Source of the DNA: Croceibacterium_A sp044506565
GTDB lineage: Bacteria > Pseudomonadota > Alphaproteobacteria > Sphingomonadales > Sphingomonadaceae
Direction: 5' to 3'
Length of the DNA stretch: 22,195 bases
Assembly (NCBI GenBank): GCA_044506565.1
Contig: JBIQKN010000047.1
Span: 1-22,195, forward strand
Shown here: one piece after another, positions 6,452 through 14,342 of the stretch
Layout of the letters: each line of letters begins with the position of its first letter
How positions within the stretch are numbered: position 1 is the first letter of the stretch
The notes under the pieces: model-generated
Seen by the model: only the letters and a program-made list of their open reading frames with translations
The model's database searches: none
What the model was told of the DNA's origin: nothing
Program-made: the position numbers and the translations under genes

Positions 6452-7198
6452 TCAGCCGCGTCCGAGGAAGGGAAGGTCGATCTGCACCACCATGCCCTCG
6501 TAGAAGTTCAGGTGGTCGGGGATATCGCACATGTGCACGATCACGCCGGCTATGTCCTCCGGCGAGGCCGCGAAATCGGCAGGCAGCTTGACCGCGCCCG
6601 GCGCGATCTCGGTGGCGACGATCCCGGGATGGAAGATCGACGCGGCGATGTTGAATTCGCGTCCGTCGATCGCCAGCGAGCGCGTGAGCCCGTCGAGGCC
6701 CCACTTGCTCGCGGCATAGGCGGGGCTGTTGGCCCGCGGAACGCGCGCCGAGATCGAGCCGATGTTGATGATCCGGCCGCGGCCCTTGCCCATCATCACC
6801 CGGAACGCGGCGCGGCTGCAGAGGAAGGCGGAAGTCAGGTTCGTGTCGAGGACCTGCTTCCACAGGTCGAGCGACATTTCGTGCACCGCCGTCGAGTCGG
6901 CGATTCCCGCGTTGTTGATCAGCACGTCCACCGTGCCGAAACGCTCGACCGCACGGTCGAAGAGGTTCTGCACCGCGGCTTCGTCGGTCACGTCGGTCGC
7001 CACTGCCAGCGCCTCGGCACCGGCAGCCTCGATCTCGGCCACGAGGGTCTCGAGCCGATCGACTCGCCGCGCCGCGAGCACGACCTTGGCGCCCTTTGCC
7101 GCGAACGCCTGCGCGCAGGCCTGCCCGATCCCCGAGCTGGCTCCGGTCACGATCACCACCCGGCCTTCCAGAATGCTCAATGCCGATCCCCTTCGCAT
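6452..7198 (-). CDS. Short-chain dehydrogenase/reductase (classical SDR)
   Basis: Cytoplasmic NAD(P)-dependent alcohol/ketone oxidoreductase of 248 residues, the usual length for a classical SDR. Seen: cofactor-binding TGASSGIG (18-25), NNAG (95-98), Asn120, catalytic Ser148, and YAASK (Tyr161/Lys165). The ARR after strand beta-2 hints at NADP(H) preference. The ATG at 7198 is given as start; a TTG at 7180 has a better-placed AAGGGG and would give the tidier N-terminus SILEGRVVIVTG, so the true start may be six codons in. The frameshifted alpha-hydroxy-acid dehydrogenase follows after 8 bases, suggesting a shared catabolic job. The substrate cannot be told from sequence. Confidence 0.9.
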   Translation of the reverse strand: MRRGSALSILEGRVVIVTGASSGIGQACAQAFAAKGAKVVLAARRVDRLETLVAEIEAAGAEALAVATDVTDEAAVQNLFDRAVERFGTVDVLINNAGIADSTAVHEMSLDLWKQVLDTNLTSAFLCSRAAFRVMMGKGRGRIINIGSISARVPRANSPAYAASKWGLDGLTRSLAIDGREFNIAASIFHPGIVATEIAPGAVKLPADFAASPEDIAGVIVHMCDIPDHLNFYEGMVVQIDLPFLGRG

Positions 7199-7203
7199 AT
7201 GCC

Positions 7204-7221
7204 TTGGAAGCGCTTAACCAA
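7204..7221. promoter_or_regulatory. Candidate LacI-type operator between SDR and MmgE/PrpD genes
   Basis: TTGGAAGCGCTTAACCAA contains the 8-bp palindrome AAGCGCTT flanked by TTGG and CCAA (offset by one base). The GCGC-centred AAGCGCTT core is typical of LacI/GalR-family operators. It lies 6 bases upstream of the SDR ATG in a 111-base divergent spacer. No LacI-type gene is in the window. Confidence 0.3.
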
Positions 7222-7309
7222 CGCGGAGGCGAAGCGAAACGGGCAAATCGAGGCGATCCGCGCCGGGTGGCCGTTTGCATCCGTGGGGGGCAGCCGTAAG
7301 GGGCGTGGC

Positions 7310-8740
7310 ATGACGAATCCGGTAGTCGCCTTTGGGCGCTGGCTCGCCAAGACGCCCCGCGACTGGCCCGAGGCGGCGGTCGAATCGGCCCGGCGACAGT
7401 TCATCGACGTGCTCGCCGTGGCCATCCCCGGAGCCGCCGAGCCTGCGGCCCGCAACGTGCTCGCGACCGTCTGCGGGTGGGGGCAGGGGCCGGCAACCGT
7501 CATCGGCGCGGGCCTCTCTCTCGCCGCGCCATGGGCGGCCCTGATCAACGGAACGGCCGCGCACGCGCTCGACTTCGACGACAACTTCGATCCCGCCAAG
7601 GCGCATGCGACCGCAGTGCTGGTGCCGGCGATCCTCGCGCTGGCCGAGCAGGAAGGTGCCTCGGGCGCCGATTGTCTCGATGCCTATATCGCCGGGCTGC
7701 AGATTCTCGGGCGCACGGGGCAGGGGGTCAATCCGGCGCACCGCAATCGGGGCTGGCATGCGACCGCGACAGTGGGGGCCGTCGGGGCGGCGGCTGCCTG
7801 CGCGAGGCTCCTCGGTCTCGACGGCGAAAAGGCTTCGCGCGCGCTGTCGATCGCGACGAGCATGGCCGCCGGGTTCATGTCGCAGTTCGGCACGATGACG
7901 AAACCGCTCCACGCCGGGCTGGCGGCGAAGGCCGGGGTCATGAGCGCCTGCCTGGCGCACAACGGGCTAACCGCAGGGCTCGATACGTTCGACGGCCCGA
8001 CCGGCATGAACCGGCTCATGGTCGGGCCGGACTACGAGCGGCTGCGAGATTCGCTGACGCATGTGGAGCACGGGCAGACCCTGCGTTTCGAGACCGAAAC
8101 CGTCGGCGATCCTCTGCTGATCCTGACGAGTGGCCTCAAGAACAAGCGCTTTCCCAACTGCGGCAGCGCGCATCGCGCGATGGACGGCCTGCTCGAGCTG
8201 CGCGAGCGTCACGGCTTCGATGCCGCCGAAGTGGCGGCGATCGACGTCAGGGCCCCCGTCTCACACCTGAACAACCTGATGTACACGCTGCCGCGCGATC
8301 CGCTCGAGGCCAGGTTCTCACTCGAATACGGTCTTGCCTGCATTCTCCTGACCGGTCGCTGCGTGCTCGCCGATTTCGAGCCCGATCGCGTATCGCGCGC
8401 CGAGGTTCGTGAGCTCTACCCCCGGATCCACCGTCATCCCGTCGACGCGGCGGAAGGCGAGTTTCCGACAGAAGTCGAAGTGTCGCTGCAGGACGGGCGA
8501 TCGGTACGGACCTCCGTCGCGATGCCCCGTGGCAGCCTTGCGGCGCCGTTCACGATCGAAGAACATTGGGCGAAGTTCGAGGAATGTACCGGGCCTGTCT
8601 TGCCCGCCAGCGACCGCGAGGAGGCCATAAAGGCGTTGAACGCCTTGGCGAATCTGCCAAAGGTCACGCCTTTGATGTCGTCGCTGCGGGGACCGTTCAC
8701 CGAGCAGCGGCTTGCGCGGCAACGCGCTGGAGGGGCATGA
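7310..8740 (+). CDS. MmgE/PrpD-family protein
   Basis: Member of the family containing 2-methylcitrate dehydratase (PrpD), cis-aconitate decarboxylase and iminodisuccinate epimerase. The 476 residues match the family in length and motifs: GTAAHALDFDDNFD (81-94, with His85 and the Asp cluster), His99, GWHATATVGAVGA (148-160), MTKPLHAGLAAKAG (Lys198/His201) and KRFPNCGSAHRAMD. The ATG at 7310 has AAGGGG 8 bases ahead. It is divergent from the SDR/alpha-hydroxy-acid dehydrogenase pair and overlaps the next gene by ATGA. No prpB/prpC (methylcitrate cycle) is nearby, so propionate degradation is not supported; another small-acid dehydratase, decarboxylase or epimerase role is equally possible. Confidence 0.88.
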   Translation: MTNPVVAFGRWLAKTPRDWPEAAVESARRQFIDVLAVAIPGAAEPAARNVLATVCGWGQGPATVIGAGLSLAAPWAALINGTAAHALDFDDNFDPAKAHATAVLVPAILALAEQEGASGADCLDAYIAGLQILGRTGQGVNPAHRNRGWHATATVGAVGAAAACARLLGLDGEKASRALSIATSMAAGFMSQFGTMTKPLHAGLAAKAGVMSACLAHNGLTAGLDTFDGPTGMNRLMVGPDYERLRDSLTHVEHGQTLRFETETVGDPLLILTSGLKNKRFPNCGSAHRAMDGLLELRERHGFDAAEVAAIDVRAPVSHLNNLMYTLPRDPLEARFSLEYGLACILLTGRCVLADFEPDRVSRAEVRELYPRIHRHPVDAAEGEFPTEVEVSLQDGRSVRTSVAMPRGSLAAPFTIEEHWAKFEECTGPVLPASDREEAIKALNALANLPKVTPLMSSLRGPFTEQRLARQRAGGA

Positions 8741-9531
8741 CTGACCGTCGTTACACTGCGCTCGTGCTGGCCGCGAGCCGCGGCCATCTCGATCCGTTGG
8801 CGCAGGCCGGTGGCGTTTCGCACAAGACCTTCATCGACGTCGCGGGCGTGCCGATGCTCGAGCGCGTGGTGCGTTCGGTCGTCGAGAGTGGCCGGGTCGG
8901 CAAGGTGGTAATCTCGATCGAGGATGACAGCACCGACGAGGCCCGGCGGATTCTTTCGGGGCTTCCGGGCGCCGAGGCGTTCGAGTTCGTGCCCTCGGGG
9001 GACAACATCGGCGCGAGCGTGATCGCCGCCGCGGATCCCGACAGGCTGCCCATGATCATCACGACAGGCGACAACGCGCTGCACACGCCCGAGCTCGTCC
9101 GCGACTTCTGCGATTCGCTCGACCGGGTCACCGCCGATGGCGCACTGGGCGTGACCCGCGCAGAGCTGGTCCTCGAGAAATATCCGGAGGGGCAGCGCGC
9201 GTTCCACCAGTTTGCCGACGGTGCGTTTTCGAGCTGCAACCTCTATGCATTTCTCACGCCGGAGGCGATCGGGAGCGCGCGCATCTTCAAGAGCGGCGGG
9301 CAGTTCGGCAAGAGGCCCAAGCGCCTGATCGGTGCCTTCGGCCTGCTTGCCTTCCTGCTCTACAAGAGCCGCCTCGCGAAGCTCGAGACCTTCCTTCGCT
9401 TCCTTTCGCGCGGTCTCGGCATCAGGGTCGCGCCGGTCTACATTCCGTTCGCGGAAGGCCCGATCGACATCGACCGGATGCAGGACTGGAAGTTGGCTGA
9501 AGAGATCATCGCCCGCCGCGAAGCCGCGTGA
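8737..9531 (+). CDS. MobA-like nucleotidyltransferase-fold protein
   Basis: Predicted NTP-transferase-fold protein (GT-A/MobA-like) of 264 residues. The N-terminus ALVLAASRGHLDPLAQ, then HKTFIDVAGVPMLERVV, follows the family layout LAAGxGxR...PKxLxxVxGxPml, but the glycine-rich loop is altered (SRG in place of GxG). ITTGDNAL stands where the metal-binding aspartate (usually xxDxP) is expected. A hydrophobic stretch at about residues 200-210 (GAFGLLAFLLY) is unusual for a soluble enzyme. The start overlaps the MmgE/PrpD stop as ATGA with GGAGGGG just before it, so the two are translationally coupled. A cofactor or sugar nucleotide product could be imagined, but the sequence does not say which. 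Confidence 0.75.
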   Translation: MTDRRYTALVLAASRGHLDPLAQAGGVSHKTFIDVAGVPMLERVVRSVVESGRVGKVVISIEDDSTDEARRILSGLPGAEAFEFVPSGDNIGASVIAAADPDRLPMIITTGDNALHTPELVRDFCDSLDRVTADGALGVTRAELVLEKYPEGQRAFHQFADGAFSSCNLYAFLTPEAIGSARIFKSGGQFGKRPKRLIGAFGLLAFLLYKSRLAKLETFLRFLSRGLGIRVAPVYIPFAEGPIDIDRMQDWKLAEEIIARREAA

Positions 9532-9554
9532 ACCGTCGATCGTGAAGCGGGGGG

Positions 9555-9630
<76 letters not shown>

Positions 9631-9650
9631 GTCCGGGAGATTTCCGCGGA

Positions 9651-9667
9651 CCCCGCGAATCGCGGGG
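9651..9667. repeat. GC hairpin upstream of tRNA-Lys
   Basis: CCCCGCG-AAT-CGCGGGG, a perfect 7-bp stem with a 3-base loop, lies in the 86-base spacer between rodA and the tRNA. No U-tract follows on either strand, so it is not a clear intrinsic terminator; it may sit in the tRNA leader. Confidence 0.4.
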
Positions 9668-9674
9668 AGCGGCC

Positions 9675-9702
9675 CATATAGCGATTGCTCGCCACGTGAA
9701 AA
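9675..9702 (-). promoter_or_regulatory. Possible tRNA-Lys promoter
   Basis: On the minus strand TTTTCA (9702-9697) and TATATG (9680-9675) are 16 bases apart and point at the tRNA. The -35 is weak, and read-through from the rod operon is an alternative source of the transcript. Confidence 0.3.
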
Positions 9703-9716
9703 GGGGCTGTGTCGTC

Positions 9717-10838
9717 TCAGGCGAATGAGCTGCCGGCGCCAAGCCGGCGGCTCCACCGGTCGATCATCATCAGCGTGCCGAGGCACACCATATTGGTCAG
9801 CATCGATGAGCCGCCGTGACTCATGAACGGCAGCGGGATCCCGACGACGGGAGCGAGGCCCATGACCATCAGCAGGTTGATCGCCACGTAGAAGAAGATC
9901 GTCGCCGTCATCCCACCGGCAAGCAGGCGCGAGAAGCGGTCCGGCGCCCGCCGGGCGACGGTCCAGCCCCAGCGCAGGATGATGCCGAAGACGAGCAGCA
10001 CGAAAAGGCCGCCGAACAGGCCCCACTCCTCGGCCATCGTCGCGAAGACGAAGTCGGTGTGCGGTTCGGGGAGGTAGTTGAGGTGGCTCTGCGATCCCTG
10101 GCCAAATCCTTTGCCGGTCAGGCCCCCGGAGCCGATCGCGATCTTCGACTGCGTGATGTGATAGCCCGTGCCGAGCGGGTCGCTCTCCGGGTCGAGGAAC
10201 GTCGTCACCCGGGCGCGCTGGTAGTCGTGCAGGGCGAAGAAGTAGGCGAGCGGGGCCGTCACCAGCGCTGCCAGGCCCCCTCCGACGAACCACTTGGCCG
10301 GCAGCCCGGCGAGGAACATCACCACAACTCCGCCGAATGTGATTGCGAGGCTGGTGCCGAGATCGGGCTGGAGCAGGACCAGGCCGACCGGCATGCCGAT
10401 CAATAGTCCGGCGGGGATCAAGGCTCGCCAGCTGCCGACCATGCCCGCCGGAAGTGAGTGATAGAAGCTCGCCAGCACCAGGACGATGCACGGCTTCATG
10501 AACTCCGACGGCTGCAGTTGCATGAAGCCGAGGTTGATCCAGCGCTGGCTGCCGCCGCCGACCACCCCGATCGCCTCGACGACCACGAGCAGGGCGAGCA
10601 CCGCGGCATAGGCAGGGTAGGCGGCGAGCAGGACAAGGTCTCGCGGGAACAACCGTATGACGAGCGCCATGGCGAGGAAGATGCCGTAACGCATCAGGTG
10701 CGAAGCGGCATACCGTTCGAACGATCCCGCTGCCGCCGAATAGAGCACCGCCGCCCCGAAGCAGACGAGCAGCGTCAGGGGGATCAACACGCGCCATGGC
10801 AGGCCTTCCAGCGGGGCGGGCAGGATCGTTATCTTCAC
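9717..10838 (-). CDS. rodA: Rod shape-determining SEDS glycosyltransferase RodA
   Basis: Inner-membrane peptidoglycan polymerase of the SEDS family, which joins lipid II into glycan strands for lateral wall growth in complex with PBP2. The 373 residues hold about ten membrane segments and the family signatures GGSQRWINLG (95-104), QPSEFMKP (109-116), QPDLGTS (157-163), GKGFGQGSQSHLNYLPE, and HTDFVFATMAEEWG, in which Asp262 is the expected catalytic aspartate. GIPLPFMSHGGSS closes the core. The ATG overlaps the mrdA stop by 4 bases (ATGA), so the two partners are made together. Last gene of the mre/rod operon. Confidence 0.97.
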   Translation of the reverse strand: MKITILPAPLEGLPWRVLIPLTLLVCFGAAVLYSAAAGSFERYAASHLMRYGIFLAMALVIRLFPRDLVLLAAYPAYAAVLALLVVVEAIGVVGGGSQRWINLGFMQLQPSEFMKPCIVLVLASFYHSLPAGMVGSWRALIPAGLLIGMPVGLVLLQPDLGTSLAITFGGVVVMFLAGLPAKWFVGGGLAALVTAPLAYFFALHDYQRARVTTFLDPESDPLGTGYHITQSKIAIGSGGLTGKGFGQGSQSHLNYLPEPHTDFVFATMAEEWGLFGGLFVLLVFGIILRWGWTVARRAPDRFSRLLAGGMTATIFFYVAINLLMVMGLAPVVGIPLPFMSHGGSSMLTNMVCLGTLMMIDRWSRRLGAGSSFA

Positions 10839-12853
10839 TGCGCGTCACCTCCGGCGGTTTCCAAAGGCGGGGTGATGGCCTGGGTAGCGACCGCCGCAGG
10901 CTGGGCCGCAGCACGCGCCTCGGCTTCGACCTGGCGGATGATCGTCGCCGGGTCGGACGGGGCAGGGGGAACGTCGACGCCGGCAGCCGCCGCGAAACGG
11001 GCATACTCGGCGTCGAGCCGCTCTTGCGCGGTACCGCCCCATTGTTTCTCCAGCGCATGCAGCGCCTCGAGGCCCTTCGCAGGGTCGAACAGGAACGTCG
11101 TCACATCCCGAGCGATCGGGTACGCGGCGCCCGAACCGCCGCCGTGCTCGATCACCACCGCGCCCGCGTAGCGGGGGTTGTCGAACGGGGCGAAGAAGAT
11201 GAACAGGCCGTGGTCGCGGTACTTCCATTGTCCGCCGCGGCCGCTGCCGACGTTGAGGCTGACGACCTGTGCGGTACCCGTCTTGCCGGCCATCAGCACG
11301 TTCTCGATCGGCAGCCTGGCACGGCCGGCAGTGCCCGGGCCGTTCACCACGTCGCTCATCGCGTTCTGGATCACCTGCACGTGGTCGCCGTGGAAGTTCA
11401 TACTTTCGAACCGCGGCCGGTTCTCGTCGAGCATGAGCCGCGGCATGACCTTGTTGCCGGTGGCGAGCCTTGCGGCCATTACCGCCAGCTGGAGGGGGTT
11501 GGCGAGCATATAGCCTTGGCCGATCGTGGCGTTGACCGTGTCGAACGGCTGCCACGGCTGTCCGTACTTCTGCAGCTTCCACGCCGGGTCCGGCACGGTG
11601 CCGAAGAACTGGCTGGCGACCGGGAGGGGGAATTCCTGCCCCATCCCGCAGCGCTTGGCCATCGGTGCTATCACATCCATCCCGAGCCGCTGGGCGAAGT
11701 GATAGAAGTAGACGTCGCACGACTGGTAGATGCCCTTGGCCATGTCGACGGAGCCGTGTCCACGTCGGTTCCAACAGTGGAACACACGGTTGCCGACCCT
11801 GAGGCCGCCGCCGCAACTGGCCGTCTCCGACGGATCGAGGCCCGCCTCGAGGAACGACATCGCGACCATCGGCTTGACGGTGGACCCGGGCGGATAGAGC
11901 CCCTTGAGTACCTTGTTGCGCAACGGTACCCGCTCGTTCTCACTGAGCATCTGGTACTCGACGCGGCCGATCCCGTCCGAGAAGCTGTTCGGATCGAAGC
12001 TCGGCATCGAAGCCATGCACAGGAGGTCGCCGGTCAGGCAATCGATCACGACGACCGAGCCGCTCTCGAGCCCGATCCGCCGGGCGGCGTAGTCCTGCAG
12101 CGGGCCGTCGATAGTGAGCTGGATCGGCTGTCCCTGGACGTCCTCGCGGGTCTCGAGGTCGCGCACGATCCGACCCGTTGCGGTGACCTCGCTGCGCCGT
12201 GCGCCCGGTTGACCGCGCAGCGTCTGCTCGAACTGCTTCTCGAGCCCGTCCTTGCCGAGCTTGAATCCCGGAGTGAGCAGCAGCGGGGTCGGCTCGGCTT
12301 CGTAGTCCTCACGGCTTGCCGCACCGACATAGCCGATCAGGTGCCCAACGGCGGGCCCAGTCGGGTAATAGCGAGAGAAGCCGCGCTGGGGCACCACGCC
12401 GTGCAAGTCCGGCAGCCTGACGCTGACGGCGGCGAACGTATCGTAGTCCAGCCCGTCGGCGACCTGGACGGGCTGGAACGGGGCCGCCTTGGCGACCTTG
12501 TCGCGCAGGTCCTGGACTTCGACGGGCGTCATCCCGAGCAGTTCCCCGAGGGTCTCGATGGTCCGTTCGGGATCGTCCAAGCGCTCGGGAATGACGTCGA
12601 CGCGAAAATCGGCCCGGTTCGACGCGAGCGGGGATCCGTTGCGATCGAGAATCCATCCGCGGCGCGGCGGGATGAGCACGAGATTCACGCGGTTGCTCTC
12701 CGCCTCCATCTCGTACTTTTCGTTCTCGGCGACCGCGATGTAGCCCATCCGCGAGGCCAGCAGCAGGCCGATGCCACCCTGGACCGCACCGACGACGAAC
12801 GTGCGGCGGTCGAAGCTTTGCGCGAGCAAGCTGGAAGTGAACTTCTGCTTCAC
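10835..12853 (-). CDS. mrdA: Penicillin-binding protein 2 (elongasome transpeptidase)
   Basis: Class B penicillin-binding protein, the DD-transpeptidase that cross-links lateral wall peptidoglycan with RodA. The 672-residue protein has a short cytoplasmic N-terminus, one membrane anchor (~18-42), a pedestal domain beginning IPPRRGWILDRNG (61-73), and the transpeptidase with STVK (Ser324 nucleophile), SCD (378-380) and KTGT (524-527). The C-terminal ~70 residues are rich in Ala and Pro and extend past the catalytic domain; such tails vary. The start is a GTG at 12853, four bases after the mreD stop, which fits an internal operon gene. The rodA start overlaps its stop. Target of mecillinam-type beta-lactams by family. 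Confidence 0.97.
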   Translation of the reverse strand: MKQKFTSSLLAQSFDRRTFVVGAVQGGIGLLLASRMGYIAVAENEKYEMEAESNRVNLVLIPPRRGWILDRNGSPLASNRADFRVDVIPERLDDPERTIETLGELLGMTPVEVQDLRDKVAKAAPFQPVQVADGLDYDTFAAVSVRLPDLHGVVPQRGFSRYYPTGPAVGHLIGYVGAASREDYEAEPTPLLLTPGFKLGKDGLEKQFEQTLRGQPGARRSEVTATGRIVRDLETREDVQGQPIQLTIDGPLQDYAARRIGLESGSVVVIDCLTGDLLCMASMPSFDPNSFSDGIGRVEYQMLSENERVPLRNKVLKGLYPPGSTVKPMVAMSFLEAGLDPSETASCGGGLRVGNRVFHCWNRRGHGSVDMAKGIYQSCDVYFYHFAQRLGMDVIAPMAKRCGMGQEFPLPVASQFFGTVPDPAWKLQKYGQPWQPFDTVNATIGQGYMLANPLQLAVMAARLATGNKVMPRLMLDENRPRFESMNFHGDHVQVIQNAMSDVVNGPGTAGRARLPIENVLMAGKTGTAQVVSLNVGSGRGGQWKYRDHGLFIFFAPFDNPRYAGAVVIEHGGGSGAAYPIARDVTTFLFDPAKGLEALHALEKQWGGTAQERLDAEYARFAAAAGVDVPPAPSDPATIIRQVEAEARAAAQPAAVATQAITPPLETAGGDAQ

Positions 12854-12857
12854 GGCG

Positions 12858-13412
12858 TCAATCTATCCGCCGCACACGCATCAGGCGCAGCCGGTCGAGC
12901 ATCGCGACGATGCGGGCGATGATGGGGAACAGGATGACCGAGAGCAATATCTGCGGAGCGATGGCTGCCAGCTGTACTGGCGTCGGTTGGGCGCCCGAGA
13001 TCAGCGCGGCGGTCACGATATAGGGCACTATGATCCCGGCCGCGGTAAGCCAGTCGAGCCAGAAATTGCGCCAGGGAAAGCGGATCTCGATCAGCTCTAT
13101 GATGATCAGCGCCAGTGAGAAAAGGAGAACCCCGCTGCCCATTGGCTGGCCCGAATAGAGGTCGTCGAACAAGCCGAGGGGCAGGCCCGCCCAGGTCGGA
13201 AGCAGGCCGGGACGCAGCAGGCGCCAGGCCAGCAGAAGCAGGAACCCGAGCGGGGGAAGTACCGGGGCCGGGGCGATTATCGGCAACCAGGGCGCGAGCG
13301 ATCCAACGAGGATCGTCGCCCACGGCAGGCCATAGGCCAACAGCGTGGATTCCCTCCGGTTGATCCGGCTTCCGTAGGGATCGCGGCGCGATTGCGGATT
13401 GAGGCGTTCCAT
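12858..13412 (-). CDS. mreD: Rod shape-determining protein MreD
   Basis: Small inner-membrane protein of the elongasome, 184 residues, mostly hydrophobic with about five predicted spans. Recognised by its place between mreC and mrdA and by the MreD-like LLPTWAGLPLGLFDDLYSGQ region (family pattern P...L.GL..D...G...G) followed by GSGVLLFSLA. Sequence conservation in this family is low, so gene order carries much of the call. Its ATG overlaps the mreC stop by one base (TGATG). N- and C-terminal ends are arginine-rich, as expected for cytoplasmic tails. Confidence 0.9.
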   Translation of the reverse strand: MERLNPQSRRDPYGSRINRRESTLLAYGLPWATILVGSLAPWLPIIAPAPVLPPLGFLLLLAWRLLRPGLLPTWAGLPLGLFDDLYSGQPMGSGVLLFSLALIIIELIEIRFPWRNFWLDWLTAAGIIVPYIVTAALISGAQPTPVQLAAIAPQILLSVILFPIIARIVAMLDRLRLMRVRRID

Positions 13413-14311
13413 CAGCCCGCCGGCGCCGGCGATGAATCGGGCGATCGTCCCTGGAGCGTATCGACGGCCTCGGGTTGCCAGATCGGCTCGACGACGACGA
13501 CATCGGTCGCAGCGGGGTTGCTCACCAGTTGGGCGATCGCGCCGTCACGCGTGATCTCCGTCGCGATCGCCACCGCCGTGCCTGGCCGGAACAGGCCGCC
13601 GGCGCCGGAGGTGACGAATACGTCGCCGGGCTTGATCGGGTTGATCCCGAGGTTGACCAGCCGCAGCCGCAGCGAGCCGTCCGACCGGCCTTCCGCAAAG
13701 GCGACGACGTTGTCGGTCGCGCGGCGCACCGGAACCATGCTCTCGCTGTCGGTGAGCAGAAGCACGCGCGAACTGACGGCGCCGGCCTCGAGGACGCGAC
13801 CGACGAGGCCCATCGGAGAGGTGACCGGCATGCCGGGCAACACGCCGTGGTTGCGGCCGGCCGAGATATAGCCGAGGCGGCGCGCGCTCGACGACGTCGA
13901 CCCGATGAGGCGCGCGACCGCAACCGGCTCGGCGTCGTCCGTAGCCAGCCCGAGTACCGCCTTGAGACGCGCGTTCTCCTGCCTGACGGCTTCCGCTTCG
14001 GCGAGCCTGACGCGGGCGATCCTTGCCTCTTCCTCGAGTTCGGCATTGCGGCTGCCCGCGCGATAGTAGCCGGCGATCGCTTCGAAGACGCCCTGCGCTC
14101 CGGTACGCCCCTCGGCGCCGACTACGCCAATCGGAGCGGCCGCGTCAGAGGCCATCGTGCGCAGGCCGTTGAACGTTTCCGGCCGCAGCAATGAGATCGT
14201 CAGCAGTGCGGCGCCGAACAGCACGCCCAGGCCGGCCACGACGTAGCCCGTGAAGACACCGAGCTGGGCCTTCCTGTTTACTCCGGAACGGCGGTGTGCC
14301 GGCGGCGCCAT
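13412..14311 (-). CDS. mreC: Rod shape-determining protein MreC
   Basis: Bitopic periplasmic scaffold that links MreB filaments to PBP2 and the wall. The 299 residues comprise a short basic cytoplasmic tail, one membrane span (~20-42), a coiled coil (~85-120, ELEEEARIARVRLAEAEAV...), then the beta-rich core: GRNHGVLPGMPVTSPMGLVG is the family hallmark, followed by LLTDSESMVPV and NPIKPGDVFVTSGAGGLF. The C-terminal tail beyond about residue 280 is Pro/Ser-rich and poorly conserved. It lies 31 bases downstream of mreB and overlaps mreD by one base. Confidence 0.95.
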   Translation of the reverse strand: MAPPAHRRSGVNRKAQLGVFTGYVVAGLGVLFGAALLTISLLRPETFNGLRTMASDAAAPIGVVGAEGRTGAQGVFEAIAGYYRAGSRNAELEEEARIARVRLAEAEAVRQENARLKAVLGLATDDAEPVAVARLIGSTSSSARRLGYISAGRNHGVLPGMPVTSPMGLVGRVLEAGAVSSRVLLLTDSESMVPVRRATDNVVAFAEGRSDGSLRLRLVNLGINPIKPGDVFVTSGAGGLFRPGTAVAIATEITRDGAIAQLVSNPAATDVVVVEPIWQPEAVDTLQGRSPDSSPAPAG

Positions 14312-14342
14312 AACCGCCTTTCCCTCTTCCTCGGTTGCTGCG

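Noticed and set aside
7310..8740. Methylcitrate-cycle prpD
   Set aside because: Family match is clear but prpB, prpC or a PrpR regulator is not nearby, so the specific name was withheld.
9651..9667. Intrinsic terminator of the rod operon
   Set aside because: The hairpin is strong but no U-rich tract follows on the minus strand (TCCGCGGAAA), so termination is not supported.
10796..12922. A 708-codon plus-strand frame opposite mrdA
   Set aside because: Mirror frame of mrdA in high-GC sequence; His/Val/Asp/Glu-rich composition is the usual antisense shadow.
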